A stretch of DNA of 64,000 bases from Microbulbifer sp. TB1203 (GTDB lineage Bacteria; Pseudomonadota; Gammaproteobacteria; Pseudomonadales; Cellvibrionaceae). Numbering within the stretch: the first letter of the stretch is position 1; each line of letters opens with the position of its first letter. The stretch spans positions 2,739,501 to 2,803,500 of the forward strand of contig NZ_CP116899.1 in NCBI RefSeq assembly GCF_030997045.1, given 5' to 3'. The notes beneath the pieces are model-generated. The model had not been told where the DNA came from. It ran no database searches and saw only the letters and a program-made list of their open reading frames with translations. Shown here piece after piece: positions 35,759 through 45,757 of this stretch. Made by a program: the position numbers and the translations under genes.

Positions 35759-38490
35759 ACCTCGTCCTCGGATGAAAGTTCTTTATTCTCATAGACCAGC
35801 CCTAGCTCAGCATCCATTCGCAGACACAGTCGATCAAGCCGAAAGTATCCACGCTCTAACGGCAGGGGAATCAAGTGACGCAATAGCGGATGCTCAGAAA
35901 AGGCCTGCGGAATACTTGCAGCCTGAAAATGCTTAACCAGTGCTTTTCGGGACACCCTGATCTGGCGGGCATAGAGCGCCTTGGCCAATCCATCGGGCGG
36001 GTGTTTTTCGGGATCGAAAGTGCTGCCACCCGGCGTTAGGCTCCAACCGTCGGGGCTTTGATAAACGGGAACCAATGTTATCGAGTCATCACCTAGGCGG
36101 GTGCTGTTAGGCAGGCCCAGGCCCTCCTCTCCCTGCTCGTAGCCGCGGAGCTTCTGTGTATAGGCCAACTGCGGCTCCGCATCCGGGTCTATGGCCACAT
36201 TGACAGCCATCATTTGCTCTGCCTGGCATTTTCCGATGTAATCACCGAGGGCTTCTATCTCGATGAAATTTCTATCAGCATCACTCAGGTCCGCCGGCAA
36301 CTCCATATCGCCGTATACCGTCTGCACCAGGCGATCAATATCCTGCGGTAAGTGCAAAATGGACTCGCGGGAAAGCAATGCCCAAGTGCGACCCAGAATA
36401 TAGGAATCGTAGACATATCCCCAGGCGGTAGTCTTGAGATCGGGCAAATGTTCTCTGGAAAGCCCGGCCACAAACAGACGCGCCTGCTCATGGGCTTCCG
36501 GCCGCGGGCGCCGGTGGCGATGAAGCCGCCCCGCGCGCTGCAATATCAGATCCACAGGTGCCAAGTCGGTGAGCATAAAGTCGAAGTCGATATCGAGGCT
36601 CTGTTCCGCCACCTGGGTGGCTATTAGCAAGGCGCGCTGTGGCCGTTCACCATCGACACCGAAACTGGTCAGTACCTCTCGCTCCAGCTCACCGCGCTGG
36701 CCAGCGGGAAAGCGCGCATGGAATAGCAACAGCTTGGCGCTGTTCCCCAATTGTTCCTTCAGCTTGAGGTAAAGCTCCTGGGCCCGATCAACGGTATTCA
36801 CGATCAGGGCACCGCAACCACCAAGTTGTAGACACTCGATCGCACAGGCCGAGAGGCTATCCAAATCCTCCCCTACTGCCTGCAAGTTGATCGGCGGCAG
36901 CGGCCTGGCCTCGCAAGTTGCCCCCCGCAGGCCGCGGTTATCGGCCAGAAGCAGGCGGGGGTAAGACAGTTCGGGAATATCATTGGCGTCCACCTCCCAG
37001 GCGCGCAGCAAGGTTGCACGGCGTTTTGCCGGCAGGGTCGCACTCATCAGCACCACTGAACTGCCCATGGCCTTGAGCCAACGCAATAAAGCTGCGATCA
37101 ATCCAGAGGTGTAAGTGTCATAGGCATGTACTTCGTCGAACACCACCACCCGGTTGCCGAGCCCCCACAGACGAACAAAATGGTGCTTGACGTTAAGCGC
37201 CGCGAACAATGCCTGATCCACGGTTCCAACACCGTAGCGCGAAAGCAGTGGGCGCCGACGCTGGGAGAACCAGGCAGACGAGGTGACGCTTTCTCCAGGT
37301 GTACCGTGAATACCGCGCAGATGCAGTATCTGCTCATTCAACGCTGCACCACCGTGCACCAGTTGCATGTCCAAAGCAGTATCACTGGCAAAGGCATGCA
37401 AAAAGCCGATGGCCCTTTGAAACAGCGCATTGCCCGTGGCCTGAGTGGGCAGAGCCAAATACAAACCCCGGTGCTGGTTAGCAGCCTGCAATCGCAAGTG
37501 TGCAAGAAAGGCCAACTCCGTTTTGCCCTCACCCATAGGAGCCTCAACCAATAACAGAGAGGGGCCCTGTACGCCGTCAAGCAGGTTATCCGCCTCACGC
37601 TGCAGAGGGCGAGCGCCAAATTTGGGGTTCTGGATAATGCGCCCGATCAACTGGCCGGCATCGGCCAAATCGCTCAATAAGGGCTTATTCACAGTCCAGC
37701 CAATGGCTGATAGAGCCTCATCGGCGCGTCGAAGGGCATTGGCGTGGTAGTCGGCAAACAGGTCGCAGCGCTCGCCCGGGGGAAACCATTCGGGATTGGA
37801 GCCTATCCAATCAGCCACACTGGTAAGCCCGGCCAGCCACTGCACGGCGGGTTGTGCCAAGGACTCCACCTCTGGTGCTCCTTGGGGGGCCAGCACGGCC
37901 CGGAAAACAATGAAAATCGTATTCCGCGCCGCGCCCCACTTCTCCGGCTCGCGGAGCGGCTTGGCATCTCTGATTTCGATCTGCGAAAAGTTGTAACCGT
38001 GATGAGCACTGATGGCTTGCAATACATGAAGAATCCAATAGCGCTGCTCAACGCCTTGCCGGCTCAGATGCTCGCCAAGCAAGGCTGCACTGGCACAGGC
38101 ATGATCCGTAACACCGAGTGAACGCTGCGGAAACGACAGTCCCAGAGCTTCATCGGCTTGACGGCCCTCTTCCCATTTATCCTGAAAACCCGGAATAGCC
38201 TTGCCAAAGTCGTGCAGGCCAGCAAGAAAGGCGACCCAACGTACTAGATTAGGCAACGGCAGCCCCAAAGCTTGCGCCGCCCACCGGCGGCTGCTCTCCG
38301 GTTCGCGCATTAGAATAGCTTCAGCTACCGCCGCCACATCCAGCAGATGCGCCAAGAGCCCATGCCCGTAGCCCTCGCCGCTCTTGGCCCAGACTCTGCG
38401 AGCGGGGTCTGGGAGTTCTGAGAACCGCGCAAGATATTTATCTGGCTCGTTCACTACCTGCAACTCCCTGCGAAGACTTTCTCTTTCCAA
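35755..38490 (-). CDS. cas3: CRISPR-associated nuclease/helicase Cas3
   Basis: 911 residues with both activities on one chain. The HD nuclease motif is GLHDFGKAIP (His93-Asp94). Walker A is APMGEGKTE (about 317-325), the DExH box is DEVHAYD (about 452-458), SATLP is at ~483 and the motif VI arginines are in LQRAGRLHRHRR. It unwinds and degrades DNA marked by Cascade. It is the first gene of the operon. 136 bases separate it from the WYL regulator upstream, so the operon promoter should lie there. Confidence 0.97.
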   Translation of the reverse strand: MERESLRRELQVVNEPDKYLARFSELPDPARRVWAKSGEGYGHGLLAHLLDVAAVAEAILMREPESSRRWAAQALGLPLPNLVRWVAFLAGLHDFGKAIPGFQDKWEEGRQADEALGLSFPQRSLGVTDHACASAALLGEHLSRQGVEQRYWILHVLQAISAHHGYNFSQIEIRDAKPLREPEKWGAARNTIFIVFRAVLAPQGAPEVESLAQPAVQWLAGLTSVADWIGSNPEWFPPGERCDLFADYHANALRRADEALSAIGWTVNKPLLSDLADAGQLIGRIIQNPKFGARPLQREADNLLDGVQGPSLLLVEAPMGEGKTELAFLAHLRLQAANQHRGLYLALPTQATGNALFQRAIGFLHAFASDTALDMQLVHGGAALNEQILHLRGIHGTPGESVTSSAWFSQRRRPLLSRYGVGTVDQALFAALNVKHHFVRLWGLGNRVVVFDEVHAYDTYTSGLIAALLRWLKAMGSSVVLMSATLPAKRRATLLRAWEVDANDIPELSYPRLLLADNRGLRGATCEARPLPPINLQAVGEDLDSLSACAIECLQLGGCGALIVNTVDRAQELYLKLKEQLGNSAKLLLFHARFPAGQRGELEREVLTSFGVDGERPQRALLIATQVAEQSLDIDFDFMLTDLAPVDLILQRAGRLHRHRRPRPEAHEQARLFVAGLSREHLPDLKTTAWGYVYDSYILGRTWALLSRESILHLPQDIDRLVQTVYGDMELPADLSDADRNFIEIEALGDYIGKCQAEQMMAVNVAIDPDAEPQLAYTQKLRGYEQGEEGLGLPNSTRLGDDSITLVPVYQSPDGWSLTPGGSTFDPEKHPPDGLAKALYARQIRVSRKALVKHFQAASIPQAFSEHPLLRHLIPLPLERGYFRLDRLCLRMDAELGLVYENKELSSEDEV

Positions 38491-38626
38491 ATAGGCATAT
38501 CAATATTCCTTGTAAATCATTTGCTTCCGGCCAACAGGTATGCCATATCTACTCAGCACGACCAACACTGCACAAATCCACAGGTCAGCAAAATTTACAG
38601 ATGCAGCCAACCGCTTCCTCGCTTCA

Positions 38627-39463
38627 CTAAAAAAGCCACTCCCGAACGTCCTCATAGTTGACAAGCACCAACTGCTGCGCCTCCGGTCTCCCGTCCAGCA
38701 TCTTGGTATTTACCTGCATTTCCTTGAGCAGATAGCTGGCCAACGCGGCGCGGGTTTGCAGGCGGAGCTGGCCGCCTTCCATGCTGTAGTCGTGTTCCAG
38801 TACGGCCTTCTGTTCGGCGGAGAGGCGCAGGTCCGGTTGCAGGATAAGGGTGATTTCGGTGTTCCAGGCGGTGTCGCCTTTGGCGCTGCGGGGGGATTTG
38901 TTGAGCACTTCCGGCTCGCCGTGAAACCGGCTGAGGACGAAATCCCGATATTGCTGATTCTTTTCACACCAGGCGCGCAGGTGCCAGCGCAGGCCGGTGT
39001 TGACGAAGGTGTGGGGGGCTATGATGCGGCCCTCCCGGTCCGGATTGGCGATGGAGCCGTAGTCCACCTCCACCCGGCGCTGTTCGCGGATGGCTTTTAC
39101 CAGGGGACGCATCAGTTGTGGGGTGACGTTGCGAGCGGGGTGCCGGAGCACCAGGTTGGGTAGTTGGCAGGAGGGGCGGGCGGGCAGCGAGCGGGCGCTG
39201 AGGCCGGCCATCCAGTTGAGGTACTCGGCCACGTCGGTACCGATATAGTGGCACCGGAAGTCCGGGCTCGGAACATTCGCCTTGTCGCTGTGGCGGTATT
39301 CGAGGAGGTTGTGCGGGTGGGCTTCGCGGTAGCGATTGATCTCGCTGCTGGCGTATGGACGGCTGATGCCGAAGAACTCGCACAGATGGGTGGTGGTGAG
39401 GCGCCCTTCCCAGTAGGCGATAAGTTCGATCAGCCAGAAGCGGCGCTGTTGGATTTCGTCCAT
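38627..39463 (-). CDS. HTH-WYL domain transcriptional regulator upstream of cas3
   Basis: 278 residues. The N-terminal winged helix (QRRFWLIELIAYWEGRLTTTHLCEFFGISRPYASSEINRY, residues ~6-48) is followed by a WYL domain (EQRRVEVDYGSI, IAPHTFVNTGLRWHLRAWCEKNQQYRDFVLSRF, about 125-190) and a C-terminal WCX-like region. The layout matches the BrxR/CapW group of defence-island regulators, which repress their operons and bind nucleic acid or nucleotide ligands. It is on the same strand as cas3, 136 bases upstream, which makes control of the cas operon plausible. Confidence 0.85.
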   Translation of the reverse strand: MDEIQQRRFWLIELIAYWEGRLTTTHLCEFFGISRPYASSEINRYREAHPHNLLEYRHSDKANVPSPDFRCHYIGTDVAEYLNWMAGLSARSLPARPSCQLPNLVLRHPARNVTPQLMRPLVKAIREQRRVEVDYGSIANPDREGRIIAPHTFVNTGLRWHLRAWCEKNQQYRDFVLSRFHGEPEVLNKSPRSAKGDTAWNTEITLILQPDLRLSAEQKAVLEHDYSMEGGQLRLQTRAALASYLLKEMQVNTKMLDGRPEAQQLVLVNYEDVREWLF

Positions 39464-39930
39464 GTTGGCGGGTGCCCGCGCAGAACAGCCGGGAAGGCGT
39501 GAACTGCTTTGTTATTGTTTGTGACTTCCTTCTCGGTTTGAACCTTTTTACGCCAGCGGGTCCGGGAGGTCAACCGGCAGTAGGGGATTGCTGCTTCCAT
39601 GTTGTCTTCGACTGGAGGGGAAGCTGCTGTTTTGCGTGGCGCTTTTCTTGCGAGTTGGGGATAGGATTCCGGATTTACGAGGGTGGCCCTGTGCTGGGGG
39701 CTGGGGGGCCCCTCTCCCCCGACCCCTCTCCCCGGGGGGAGAGGGGAGCTGAGGCTGCCGCCACCGGCTCCGATAGGTCAACTGCCCGCAGGGGCTGTTG
39801 CTGGGCTTTCGCTCATACCGGGATATTGCAATCGAGTTCGCCATTAAGCTCCAGCTGCCAAGAAGGCTGGACAGCCGGGAATAGTGTCGGTACAAACGAT
39901 AGGTCGCCGCCACCCAGCAGGATTCCGAAC
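39464..39930. repeat. Gene-free interval with a CCCCTCTCC-type repeat
   Basis: No gene is recognised. At 39,709-39,748 there is CCCCTCTCCCCCGACCCCTC with a GGGGGGAGAGGGGAG partner. The rest is unremarkable and should include the WYL gene promoter (reading left) and the promoter of the TIGR02647-type gene (reading right). Confidence 0.55.
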
Positions 39931-40194
39931 ATGAAACTGACCCCGGAACTGATCGAAGAGCTGGAAGTCCTCACCCTGTTCAACCTCAACACCACCCAGG
40001 AAGGTATCAAGGTGCACTCCACCGCCGCGTCCGGTGCCATCGCGGCGACCCGGCGGCTGCACGACAAGGGCCTGATCACCCAGGCCGACGGCGGCTATCT
40101 CACCGGTCTGGGCCACGACGCCGCCGAGCACGCCCAGACGCTCATAACCATTCTCACCACCGAGCCGAGCGCCGCCGGTCCGGAGCCGCGCTAG
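39931..40194 (+). CDS. TIGR02647-family small protein
   Basis: 87 residues from the ATG at 39,931. The core LTPELIEELEVLTLFNLNTTQEGIKVHSTAA and the ATRRLHDKGLITQADGGYLTGLGHDAAEHAQ part are the hallmarks of this conserved gammaproteobacterial family. The second part looks like a winged-helix half. The function is not established. It stands alone just before the rsx operon. Confidence 0.82.
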   Translation: MKLTPELIEELEVLTLFNLNTTQEGIKVHSTAASGAIAATRRLHDKGLITQADGGYLTGLGHDAAEHAQTLITILTTEPSAAGPEPR

Positions 40195-40301
40195 CGGTGC
40201 GAGCGGTTTGTGCCCCGCCCGGTCGGTCCGGGTTTGCGATGACACCCTCCCCGTGTTGAAGCCCCTCGGGCGCTCACCCATAATAGCGGCCCTGCGCGGC
40301 G

Positions 40302-40341
40302 CCCCCTCCCCCAGCCCCTCCCCCGCAAGCGGGAGAGGGGA
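40302..40341. repeat. CCCCTCCCCC-type inverted repeat upstream of rsxA
   Basis: CCCCCTCCCCCAGCCCCTCC with the hairpin CTCCCCCGCAAGCGGGAGAG, 49 bases before the rsxA start. It could influence rsxA expression, as it lies in the probable leader. Confidence 0.6.
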
Positions 40342-40389
40342 GCATAGGTGCCTGCCAGGCTTTGCGGATACCAGCTACCCCGGAGAACC

Positions 40390-40965
40390 ATGAGCGAATT
40401 CGTCGTCATCCTGCTCAGCACCATTCTGGTCAACAACTATGTGTTGGTGCAGTTCCTGGGCCTGTGTCCTTTTATGGGGGTCTCCAACAAGCTGGAGACG
40501 GCCGTGGGCATGGCGGGGGCGACCACTTTTGTGCTGACGCTGGCGTCCATCTGCTCCTACCTGGTGAACACCTACCTGCTGGAGCCCTTCGGCATCGAAT
40601 ACCTGCGCACCATCTCCTTTATATTGGTGATCGCGGTGGTGGTGCAGTTCGCGCGCATGTTTATCGAGAAGACCAGCCCGCTGATGTACCGGGTGCTGGG
40701 GGTCTTCCTGCCGCTGATCACCACCAACTGCGCGGTTCTCGGGGTGGCGCTGCAGAACACCATCAAGGCGCACACCTTTGTGCAGTCCACCCTCTACGGC
40801 TTCGGCGCGGCGGTGGGCTTTTCCCTGGTGCTGATCCTGTTTTCCTCCATGCGCGAGCGGCTGGCCGCCGCGGATGTGCCGCTGCCGTTCAAGGGCGCGG
40901 CCATCGGCATGGTCACCGCCGGGCTGATGTCATTGGCATTTATGGGCTTTAGCGGGTTGGTCTGA
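40390..40965 (+). CDS. rsxA: Electron transport complex subunit RsxA/RnfA
   Basis: 191 residues, six membrane helices. The start [20 protein letters not shown], then [11 protein letters not shown] and the later [16 protein letters not shown], are near-invariant in the family. The two cysteines in LGLCP and TTNCA hold a membrane 2Fe-2S cluster together with RsxE. The Rsx (Rnf) complex couples NADH:ferredoxin-type electron transfer to ion movement, and in E. coli it keeps SoxR reduced. Confidence 0.97.
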   Translation: MSEFVVILLSTILVNNYVLVQFLGLCPFMGVSNKLETAVGMAGATTFVLTLASICSYLVNTYLLEPFGIEYLRTISFILVIAVVVQFARMFIEKTSPLMYRVLGVFLPLITTNCAVLGVALQNTIKAHTFVQSTLYGFGAAVGFSLVLILFSSMRERLAAADVPLPFKGAAIGMVTAGLMSLAFMGFSGLV

Positions 40966-41588
40966 TGTGGCAGTGGCTCCCTGAAATCTCCATCCCTCTG
41001 CTGGTGCTCGGCGGCATGTCGCTGGCCTTCGGCGCATTGCTGGGCTTTGCCGCGGTGCGTTTCAAGGTGGAGGGGGACCCGCTGGTGGACCAGGTGGACG
41101 AGTTGCTGCCGCAGACCCAGTGCGGCCAGTGCGGCTATCCCGGCTGCCGGCCCTACGCCGAGGCGATAGTGCACGGCGATGCCATCAATAAATGCCCCCC
41201 CGGCGGCCAGGCCACCATTAACGAACTGGCCAACCTGCTGGATATGGAGCCCGTGCCCCTGGACGCGGAGCACGGCACGGAAAAAACAGTGGAGATGGTG
41301 GCGTTTATCCGCGAGGCGGAGTGCATCGGCTGCACCAAGTGCATCCAGGCCTGCCCGGTGGACGCCATCGCCGGTGCGGCCAAATATATGCACACGGTGA
41401 TCGTGGACGAGTGCACCGGCTGCGACCTGTGCGTGGACCCCTGCCCGGTGGACTGTATCGATATGGTGCCGCGGGAGGCTTCCCTCGCCGACTGGCACCC
41501 GGAGAAACCCGAGGAGGGGATCGACCTGATCGCCAGCGACCGCCCGCAGCGCGGCACCCGGTCCGGAAACAAGAGGGACGCAGCGTGA
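40965..41588 (+). CDS. rsxB: Electron transport complex subunit RsxB/RnfB
   Basis: 207 residues. An N-terminal membrane anchor (1-28) is followed by a 4Fe-4S domain with CGQCGYPGC and two ferredoxin motifs, [12 protein letters not shown] and [12 protein letters not shown]. The ATG shares a base with the rsxA stop (TGATG), so the two are coupled. It passes electrons between RsxC and the membrane subunits. Confidence 0.97.
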   Translation: MWQWLPEISIPLLVLGGMSLAFGALLGFAAVRFKVEGDPLVDQVDELLPQTQCGQCGYPGCRPYAEAIVHGDAINKCPPGGQATINELANLLDMEPVPLDAEHGTEKTVEMVAFIREAECIGCTKCIQACPVDAIAGAAKYMHTVIVDECTGCDLCVDPCPVDCIDMVPREASLADWHPEKPEEGIDLIASDRPQRGTRSGNKRDAA

Positions 41589-43699
41589 GCCCGGTGCAGG
41601 AAACAGAGTCCGCCCGCGAACGCCGCGCCGCCCGCGAGGCGCAGTTGATTGCCAGCGACCAGGCGCGGGAGAAGGCACGCGCGCTGAAGCTTTACGATTT
41701 TCCCGGCGGGGTTCACCCGCCGGAAAACAAGCACCAGTCCACCGGCGAACCCATCGGCAGCATTCCACTGGCGGAGGATTTAGTTGTACCGCTGAACCAG
41801 CATGTGGGCGGCACCGCGATTCCGCTGGTCCAGCTGGGCGAATACGTGATGAAGGGCCAGAAGATCGCCGAGGCGGACGGCCTGATCAGCTGCCCGGTGC
41901 ACGCCCCCAGCTCCGGCAAAGTGATGGCGATCGAGCCCTGCGCGGTGCCCCACCCCTCCGGTATGCCGGCGGACAGTATCGTGATCCGCACCGACGGCGA
42001 GGAGCGCTGGTGCGAGCTGATTCCCTGCGAGGATTTCCGCGGTGAGGAGCCGGTGGACCTGCTGGAAAAGATCCGCGAATGCGGCATCGCCGGCATGGGC
42101 GGTTCCGGCTTCCCCACCGAGGTCAAGCTGGACCCCCACGGCGGCGCCGAGATCGATACGCTGCTGATCAATGGCGCGGAGTGCGAGCCCTATATCACCG
42201 CCGACGATATGCTGATGCGCGAGCGCGCGGAGGAAATTATCGCCGGGGTGAAGATCCTCGCCTATATACTCGACGAGCCTGAGCGGGTGCTGATAGGCAT
42301 CGAGGACAACAAGCCCGAGGCCATCATGGCGATGCGCGCGGCCGCCGAAGACAGCCGCATCGATATCGTGGTCCTGCCCACCAAATACCCCTCCGGCGGC
42401 GAGAAGCAGCTGATCCAGATACTCACCGGGCGCGAGGTGCCCAATCGGGGGCTGCCCGCCAACATCGGCGTTATCTGCCAGAACGTGGGCACCGCCCGCG
42501 CGGTGTACCGGGCGATCCGTTTCGGCGAACCGTTGATCAGCCGGGTGACCACGGTGGTGGGCCGGGCGCTGGAGCGGCAGCGCAATATCGAGGTGCCCCT
42601 GGGCACCCCCATCCGCCATATTCTCAAGCACCACGGCGTCCACCACGGGCTGATGCAGCGCATCGTGATCGGCGGCCCTATGATGGGCTACACCATCGAC
42701 GACGACAGTACGCCGGTGATCAAAACCACCAACTGCATCCTGGTGCCCACGGACGAGGAACTGCCGCCGGCGCCGCCGGCCCAGGCGTGTATCCGCTGCG
42801 GTTTCTGCGCCGAAGTGTGCCCCGCTTCGCTGCTGCCGCAACAGCTGTACTGGTATGCGCGGGTGGACGACCGGGAAAAACTGCAGGCCTACAACCTGTT
42901 CGACTGTATCGAGTGCGGCGCCTGTTCCTATGTGTGCCCCAGCACCATTCCGCTGGTGCAGTACTACCGCGCCGCCAAGGGCGATATCCGCATCGCCGAG
43001 GCGGAAAAGGAAAAATCCGATCGCGCCCGCGAGCGCTTCGAGTTCCGCAAGCTGCGCCTGGAAAAAGCCGAGAAGGAAAAGGAAGCCAAGCGCGAGGAGC
43101 GCCGCAAAGCCGCGGAACTGGCGCGCAAGCAGCGGGAAGAAAACGCCGGCTCCCCGGAAGCCAAATCTGCACAGCAGGAGGCCGATGTGGTGGCCGCCGC
43201 GCTGGCGCGGGTGAAAGCCAAACAGGCCTCTCCGGAACAACAACTGGCCCGCGCCCAGCGCGCACTCAGCAGTGCCGAGCAGCGGGTGGAGCGCATGCAG
43301 AAAAAACTCGAAGCCGCGGAAGAGAGCCAGCGCGGCCAATTGGCGGCGCAACTGAAGGAGGCGGAAATCCGCCTGGGGGAAGCGCAACAGAAACTGGCCC
43401 AGGCCGAAGAAAAGGCCGGCGCCGCGCCGGCGGAAAGCGCGGAGAAGAGTAAGGCGCAGAGCGCGATAGAAAAAGCCAAGGCGGCCGCCGCGGCCCGCGC
43501 CAGTATGAGCGATGCGGACAAACTGGCGGTGGATATCGACGCCCTCAAGGCGCGTGTGAAAAAGGCCGAAGCGCGGCTGGAAAAGGCGCGCGCGGAGGGT
43601 GATGCCAACGTGGACGCGTTTGAAACGGCGCTGGGGAAAATGCAGAAAAAACTGGAAGAGAAAATGCGTGAGCAGAAGAAAGCTGGAGATCAGGAATAA
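41585..43699 (+). CDS. rsxC: Electron transport complex subunit RsxC/RnfC with long coiled-coil tail
   Basis: 704 residues from a GTG that overlaps the rsxB stop by four bases. The N-terminal region begins at the conserved [24 protein letters not shown] and [15 protein letters not shown] mark the FMN/NADH-binding (Nuo51-like) part. Two 4Fe-4S motifs follow, [12 protein letters not shown] and [12 protein letters not shown] (about 400-460). From ~475 to the end the protein is a Glu/Lys/Ala-rich coiled coil, as in many gammaproteobacterial RsxC, here of ~230 residues. Confidence 0.95.
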   Translation: MSPVQETESARERRAAREAQLIASDQAREKARALKLYDFPGGVHPPENKHQSTGEPIGSIPLAEDLVVPLNQHVGGTAIPLVQLGEYVMKGQKIAEADGLISCPVHAPSSGKVMAIEPCAVPHPSGMPADSIVIRTDGEERWCELIPCEDFRGEEPVDLLEKIRECGIAGMGGSGFPTEVKLDPHGGAEIDTLLINGAECEPYITADDMLMRERAEEIIAGVKILAYILDEPERVLIGIEDNKPEAIMAMRAAAEDSRIDIVVLPTKYPSGGEKQLIQILTGREVPNRGLPANIGVICQNVGTARAVYRAIRFGEPLISRVTTVVGRALERQRNIEVPLGTPIRHILKHHGVHHGLMQRIVIGGPMMGYTIDDDSTPVIKTTNCILVPTDEELPPAPPAQACIRCGFCAEVCPASLLPQQLYWYARVDDREKLQAYNLFDCIECGACSYVCPSTIPLVQYYRAAKGDIRIAEAEKEKSDRARERFEFRKLRLEKAEKEKEAKREERRKAAELARKQREENAGSPEAKSAQQEADVVAAALARVKAKQASPEQQLARAQRALSSAEQRVERMQKKLEAAEESQRGQLAAQLKEAEIRLGEAQQKLAQAEEKAGAAPAESAEKSKAQSAIEKAKAAAAARASMSDADKLAVDIDALKARVKKAEARLEKARAEGDANVDAFETALGKMQKKLEEKMREQKKAGDQE

Positions 43700-43710
43700 T
43701 GGGATTGCGC

Positions 43711-43812
43711 TGTAGGAGCCTGCTTGCAGGCGAATTGGGCCGAATCCGATCCCGGGGATATCTCCTCGCGAGCGCCAGGGCGCTCGCGTTCGCCTGCAAG
43801 CAGGCTCCTACA
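43711..43812. repeat. Inverted repeat inside the rsx operon (TGTAGGAGCCTG variant)
   Basis: TGTAGGAGCCTGCTTGCAGG pairs perfectly with CCTGCAAGCAGGCTCCTACA, and the inner sequence includes a CGCGAGCGC...GCGCTCGCG stem. It begins 12 bases after the rsxC stop. The pair RsxC/RsxD is normally separated by only a few bases. Confidence 0.8.
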
Positions 43813-43866
43813 GGTAGCGTTCCGCCTTCAGGGGTGAATGGTGCTGACTTAAGCGCTAGAGCCTCC

Positions 43867-43944
43867 GTAGGATGGGCAAAGGAGCGTAGCGACGTACCCA
43901 TCTGCCGCGGCTTTGATGGGCACGCTTCGCTTTGCCCATCCTAC
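43867..43944. repeat. Second inverted repeat inside the rsx operon (GTAGGATGGGC family)
   Basis: The arms GTAGGATGGGCAAAGGAGC and GCTTCGCTTTGCCCATCCTAC have the same design as the element at 15,928. It ends 53 bases before rsxD. Together with the previous element it fills the ~300-bp gap in the operon. Confidence 0.8.
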
Positions 43945-43997
43945 ATAAATACCAATTCTCGCCTTAGATCAGTGCCATTCGCTCCAGAGGTGAACCG

Positions 43998-45056
43998 ATG
44001 GCATTGATGCGCGCCACCTCCCCCCACGCCCTCTCCGGCGAGAGCACCACCAAGGTCATGCTGCAGGTGGCCGCGGCCACGGTTCCCGGGGTGCTGGCGC
44101 TGGTGATTTATTTCGGCATCGGCGTGCTGATCAATATCCTGCTGTGCACCGCCACTGCGCTTGCCTGCGAGGCGGCGGTGATGAAACTGCGCAGCCGCCC
44201 GGTGGCTTTCTACCTCAAGGACGGCAGTGCCTTTGTTACGGCGCTGCTGCTGGGCATAGCCCTGCCGCCCTACTGCGTCTGGTGGCTGCCGGTGGTGGGC
44301 ACCTTCACGGCAATCGTGCTGGCCAAGCACCTGTACGGCGGCATGGGCTACAACCCGTTCAACCCGGCCATGGTGGGCTACGTGGTGCTGTTGATCAGTT
44401 TCCCGGTGGCCATGACCCGCTGGGTGGGGCCCGCGGAACTCATCTACGGTGCGCCCGGTATCGACGAGGCCCTTGGCCTGGTGTTCGGTTTCGGCGGCTA
44501 CAACGTGGACGGCTACACCCGCGCCACGCCGCTGGAAGTGGTGCGTCTAAACGAATCGGTGTTGCTCTCCCGGCTGTACGAAATGGAGCCGGTGTTCAAC
44601 AAGGGCACGCTTGCCGGGCTCGGCTGGGAGACGGTGAATTTCGGTTTCCTGTTGGGCGGCCTCTTCCTGCTGTTCCGGCGCATCATCACCTGGCATGCGC
44701 CGGTGGCCATGCTCGCCACCCTGGCACTGCTGTCGCTGTTGTTCTACGACAGCGGCAGCTCTCTCTCCGAGGGCTCGCCCGCGCTGCACCTGTTTTCCGG
44801 GGCCACCATGCTCGGGGCGTTTTTTATCATTACCGACCCGATCAGCGGTGCCACCAGTAATAGGGGGCGGTTGATTTTCGGCGCCGGCGTGGGGCTTCTC
44901 ACCTATGTGATCCGCGCCTGGGGCACCTACCCGGACGCGGTGGCTTTCGCGGTGCTGCTGATGAATTTCGCCGCGCCCACCATCGACAACTACACGGTGC
45001 CGCGCACCTACGGCCACAAGGCGCCGCGGCGGGCCACTGAGTTGGAGGAACGGTGA
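43998..45056 (+). CDS. rsxD: Electron transport complex subunit RsxD/RnfD
   Basis: 352 residues, mostly membrane helices. The covalent-FMN threonine motif is in GYTRATPLEVV (about 171-181). GGMGYNPFNPAMVGYVVLLISFP and FFIITDPISGATSNRGRLIFG are conserved. GAGGT precedes the ATG. Because two repeats lie before it, it may also be served by its own weak promoter. Confidence 0.96.
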   Translation: MALMRATSPHALSGESTTKVMLQVAAATVPGVLALVIYFGIGVLINILLCTATALACEAAVMKLRSRPVAFYLKDGSAFVTALLLGIALPPYCVWWLPVVGTFTAIVLAKHLYGGMGYNPFNPAMVGYVVLLISFPVAMTRWVGPAELIYGAPGIDEALGLVFGFGGYNVDGYTRATPLEVVRLNESVLLSRLYEMEPVFNKGTLAGLGWETVNFGFLLGGLFLLFRRIITWHAPVAMLATLALLSLLFYDSGSSLSEGSPALHLFSGATMLGAFFIITDPISGATSNRGRLIFGAGVGLLTYVIRAWGTYPDAVAFAVLLMNFAAPTIDNYTVPRTYGHKAPRRATELEER

Positions 45057-45757
45057 TGCTAAAGCGATCCGTACTCGGCAACGGCCTGATCCTGGCGCTG
45101 TTCGCGCTGATCACCGCCGGCACCCTGGCGGTAACCCAGATCGTCACCCGCGAGCCCATCGAGCGGGCGATCCGCCAGGCAGCGGCCAAGGCGCTGCTGG
45201 AAATTATTCCCCTCGAGCGCCACAGCAACGACCTGCTGCTGGATACCTACCCGATCCCCAAGCGCTACTGGGAAATGCTGGACCTGCCCAATGGCGGCGA
45301 TATCAATCTTGCGCGGGAGGACGACGGCAGCATCTTCGCGGTGATCATTCCCACGGTGGCGCCGGACGGCTACTCCGGCCCTATCCGGTTGCTGGTGGGT
45401 GTAAACCGGGACGGCACCGTCGCCGGGGTGCGCGTCACCAGCCACAGTGAAACCCCGGGGCTGGGGGACAAGGTGGACCTGAAGAAGAGCGACTGGATAC
45501 TGTCATTCAACGGCAAGTCGCTTGACGACCCACCGCGGGACCTGTGGAAAGTACAGAAAGACGGTGGCGCCTTCGATCAGTTTACCGGCGCCACCATCAC
45601 CCCGCGGGCGGTGGTAACCCAGGTGCGCACAGTGCTGGACTTCGTCGCCGAACATCGCGAGGAGATTTTCAACGTGCCGCCGTCCGGGCGCGCGGTGGAA
45701 GTGGAGCCGCAGGCGGCCAAACCTGCGGCGGAAAAACCCAAGTCAGAGAGCGAATGA
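45056..45757 (+). CDS. rsxG: Electron transport complex subunit RsxG/RnfG
   Basis: 233 residues from the ATG that overlaps the rsxD stop, with GGAGGAACGG upstream. One N-terminal membrane anchor is followed by a periplasmic FMN-binding domain. The flavinylation motif is [12 protein letters not shown] near residue 178, with GLGDKVDL earlier. The tail is Glu/Lys/Pro-rich. Confidence 0.95.
   Translation: MLKRSVLGNGLILALFALITAGTLAVTQIVTREPIERAIRQAAAKALLEIIPLERHSNDLLLDTYPIPKRYWEMLDLPNGGDINLAREDDGSIFAVIIPTVAPDGYSGPIRLLVGVNRDGTVAGVRVTSHSETPGLGDKVDLKKSDWILSFNGKSLDDPPRDLWKVQKDGGAFDQFTGATITPRAVVTQVRTVLDFVAEHREEIFNVPPSGRAVEVEPQAAKPAAEKPKSESE

Noticed and set aside
41780..43387. 535-codon minus-strand frame opposite rsxC
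   Set aside because: Antisense to a fully identified rsxC with cysteine motifs, with no start signal or family.
43711..43944. Possible intrinsic terminators in the rsxC-rsxD gap
   Set aside because: The stems match dispersed repeat families found elsewhere and have no T-run, so they are listed as repeats and not as terminators.
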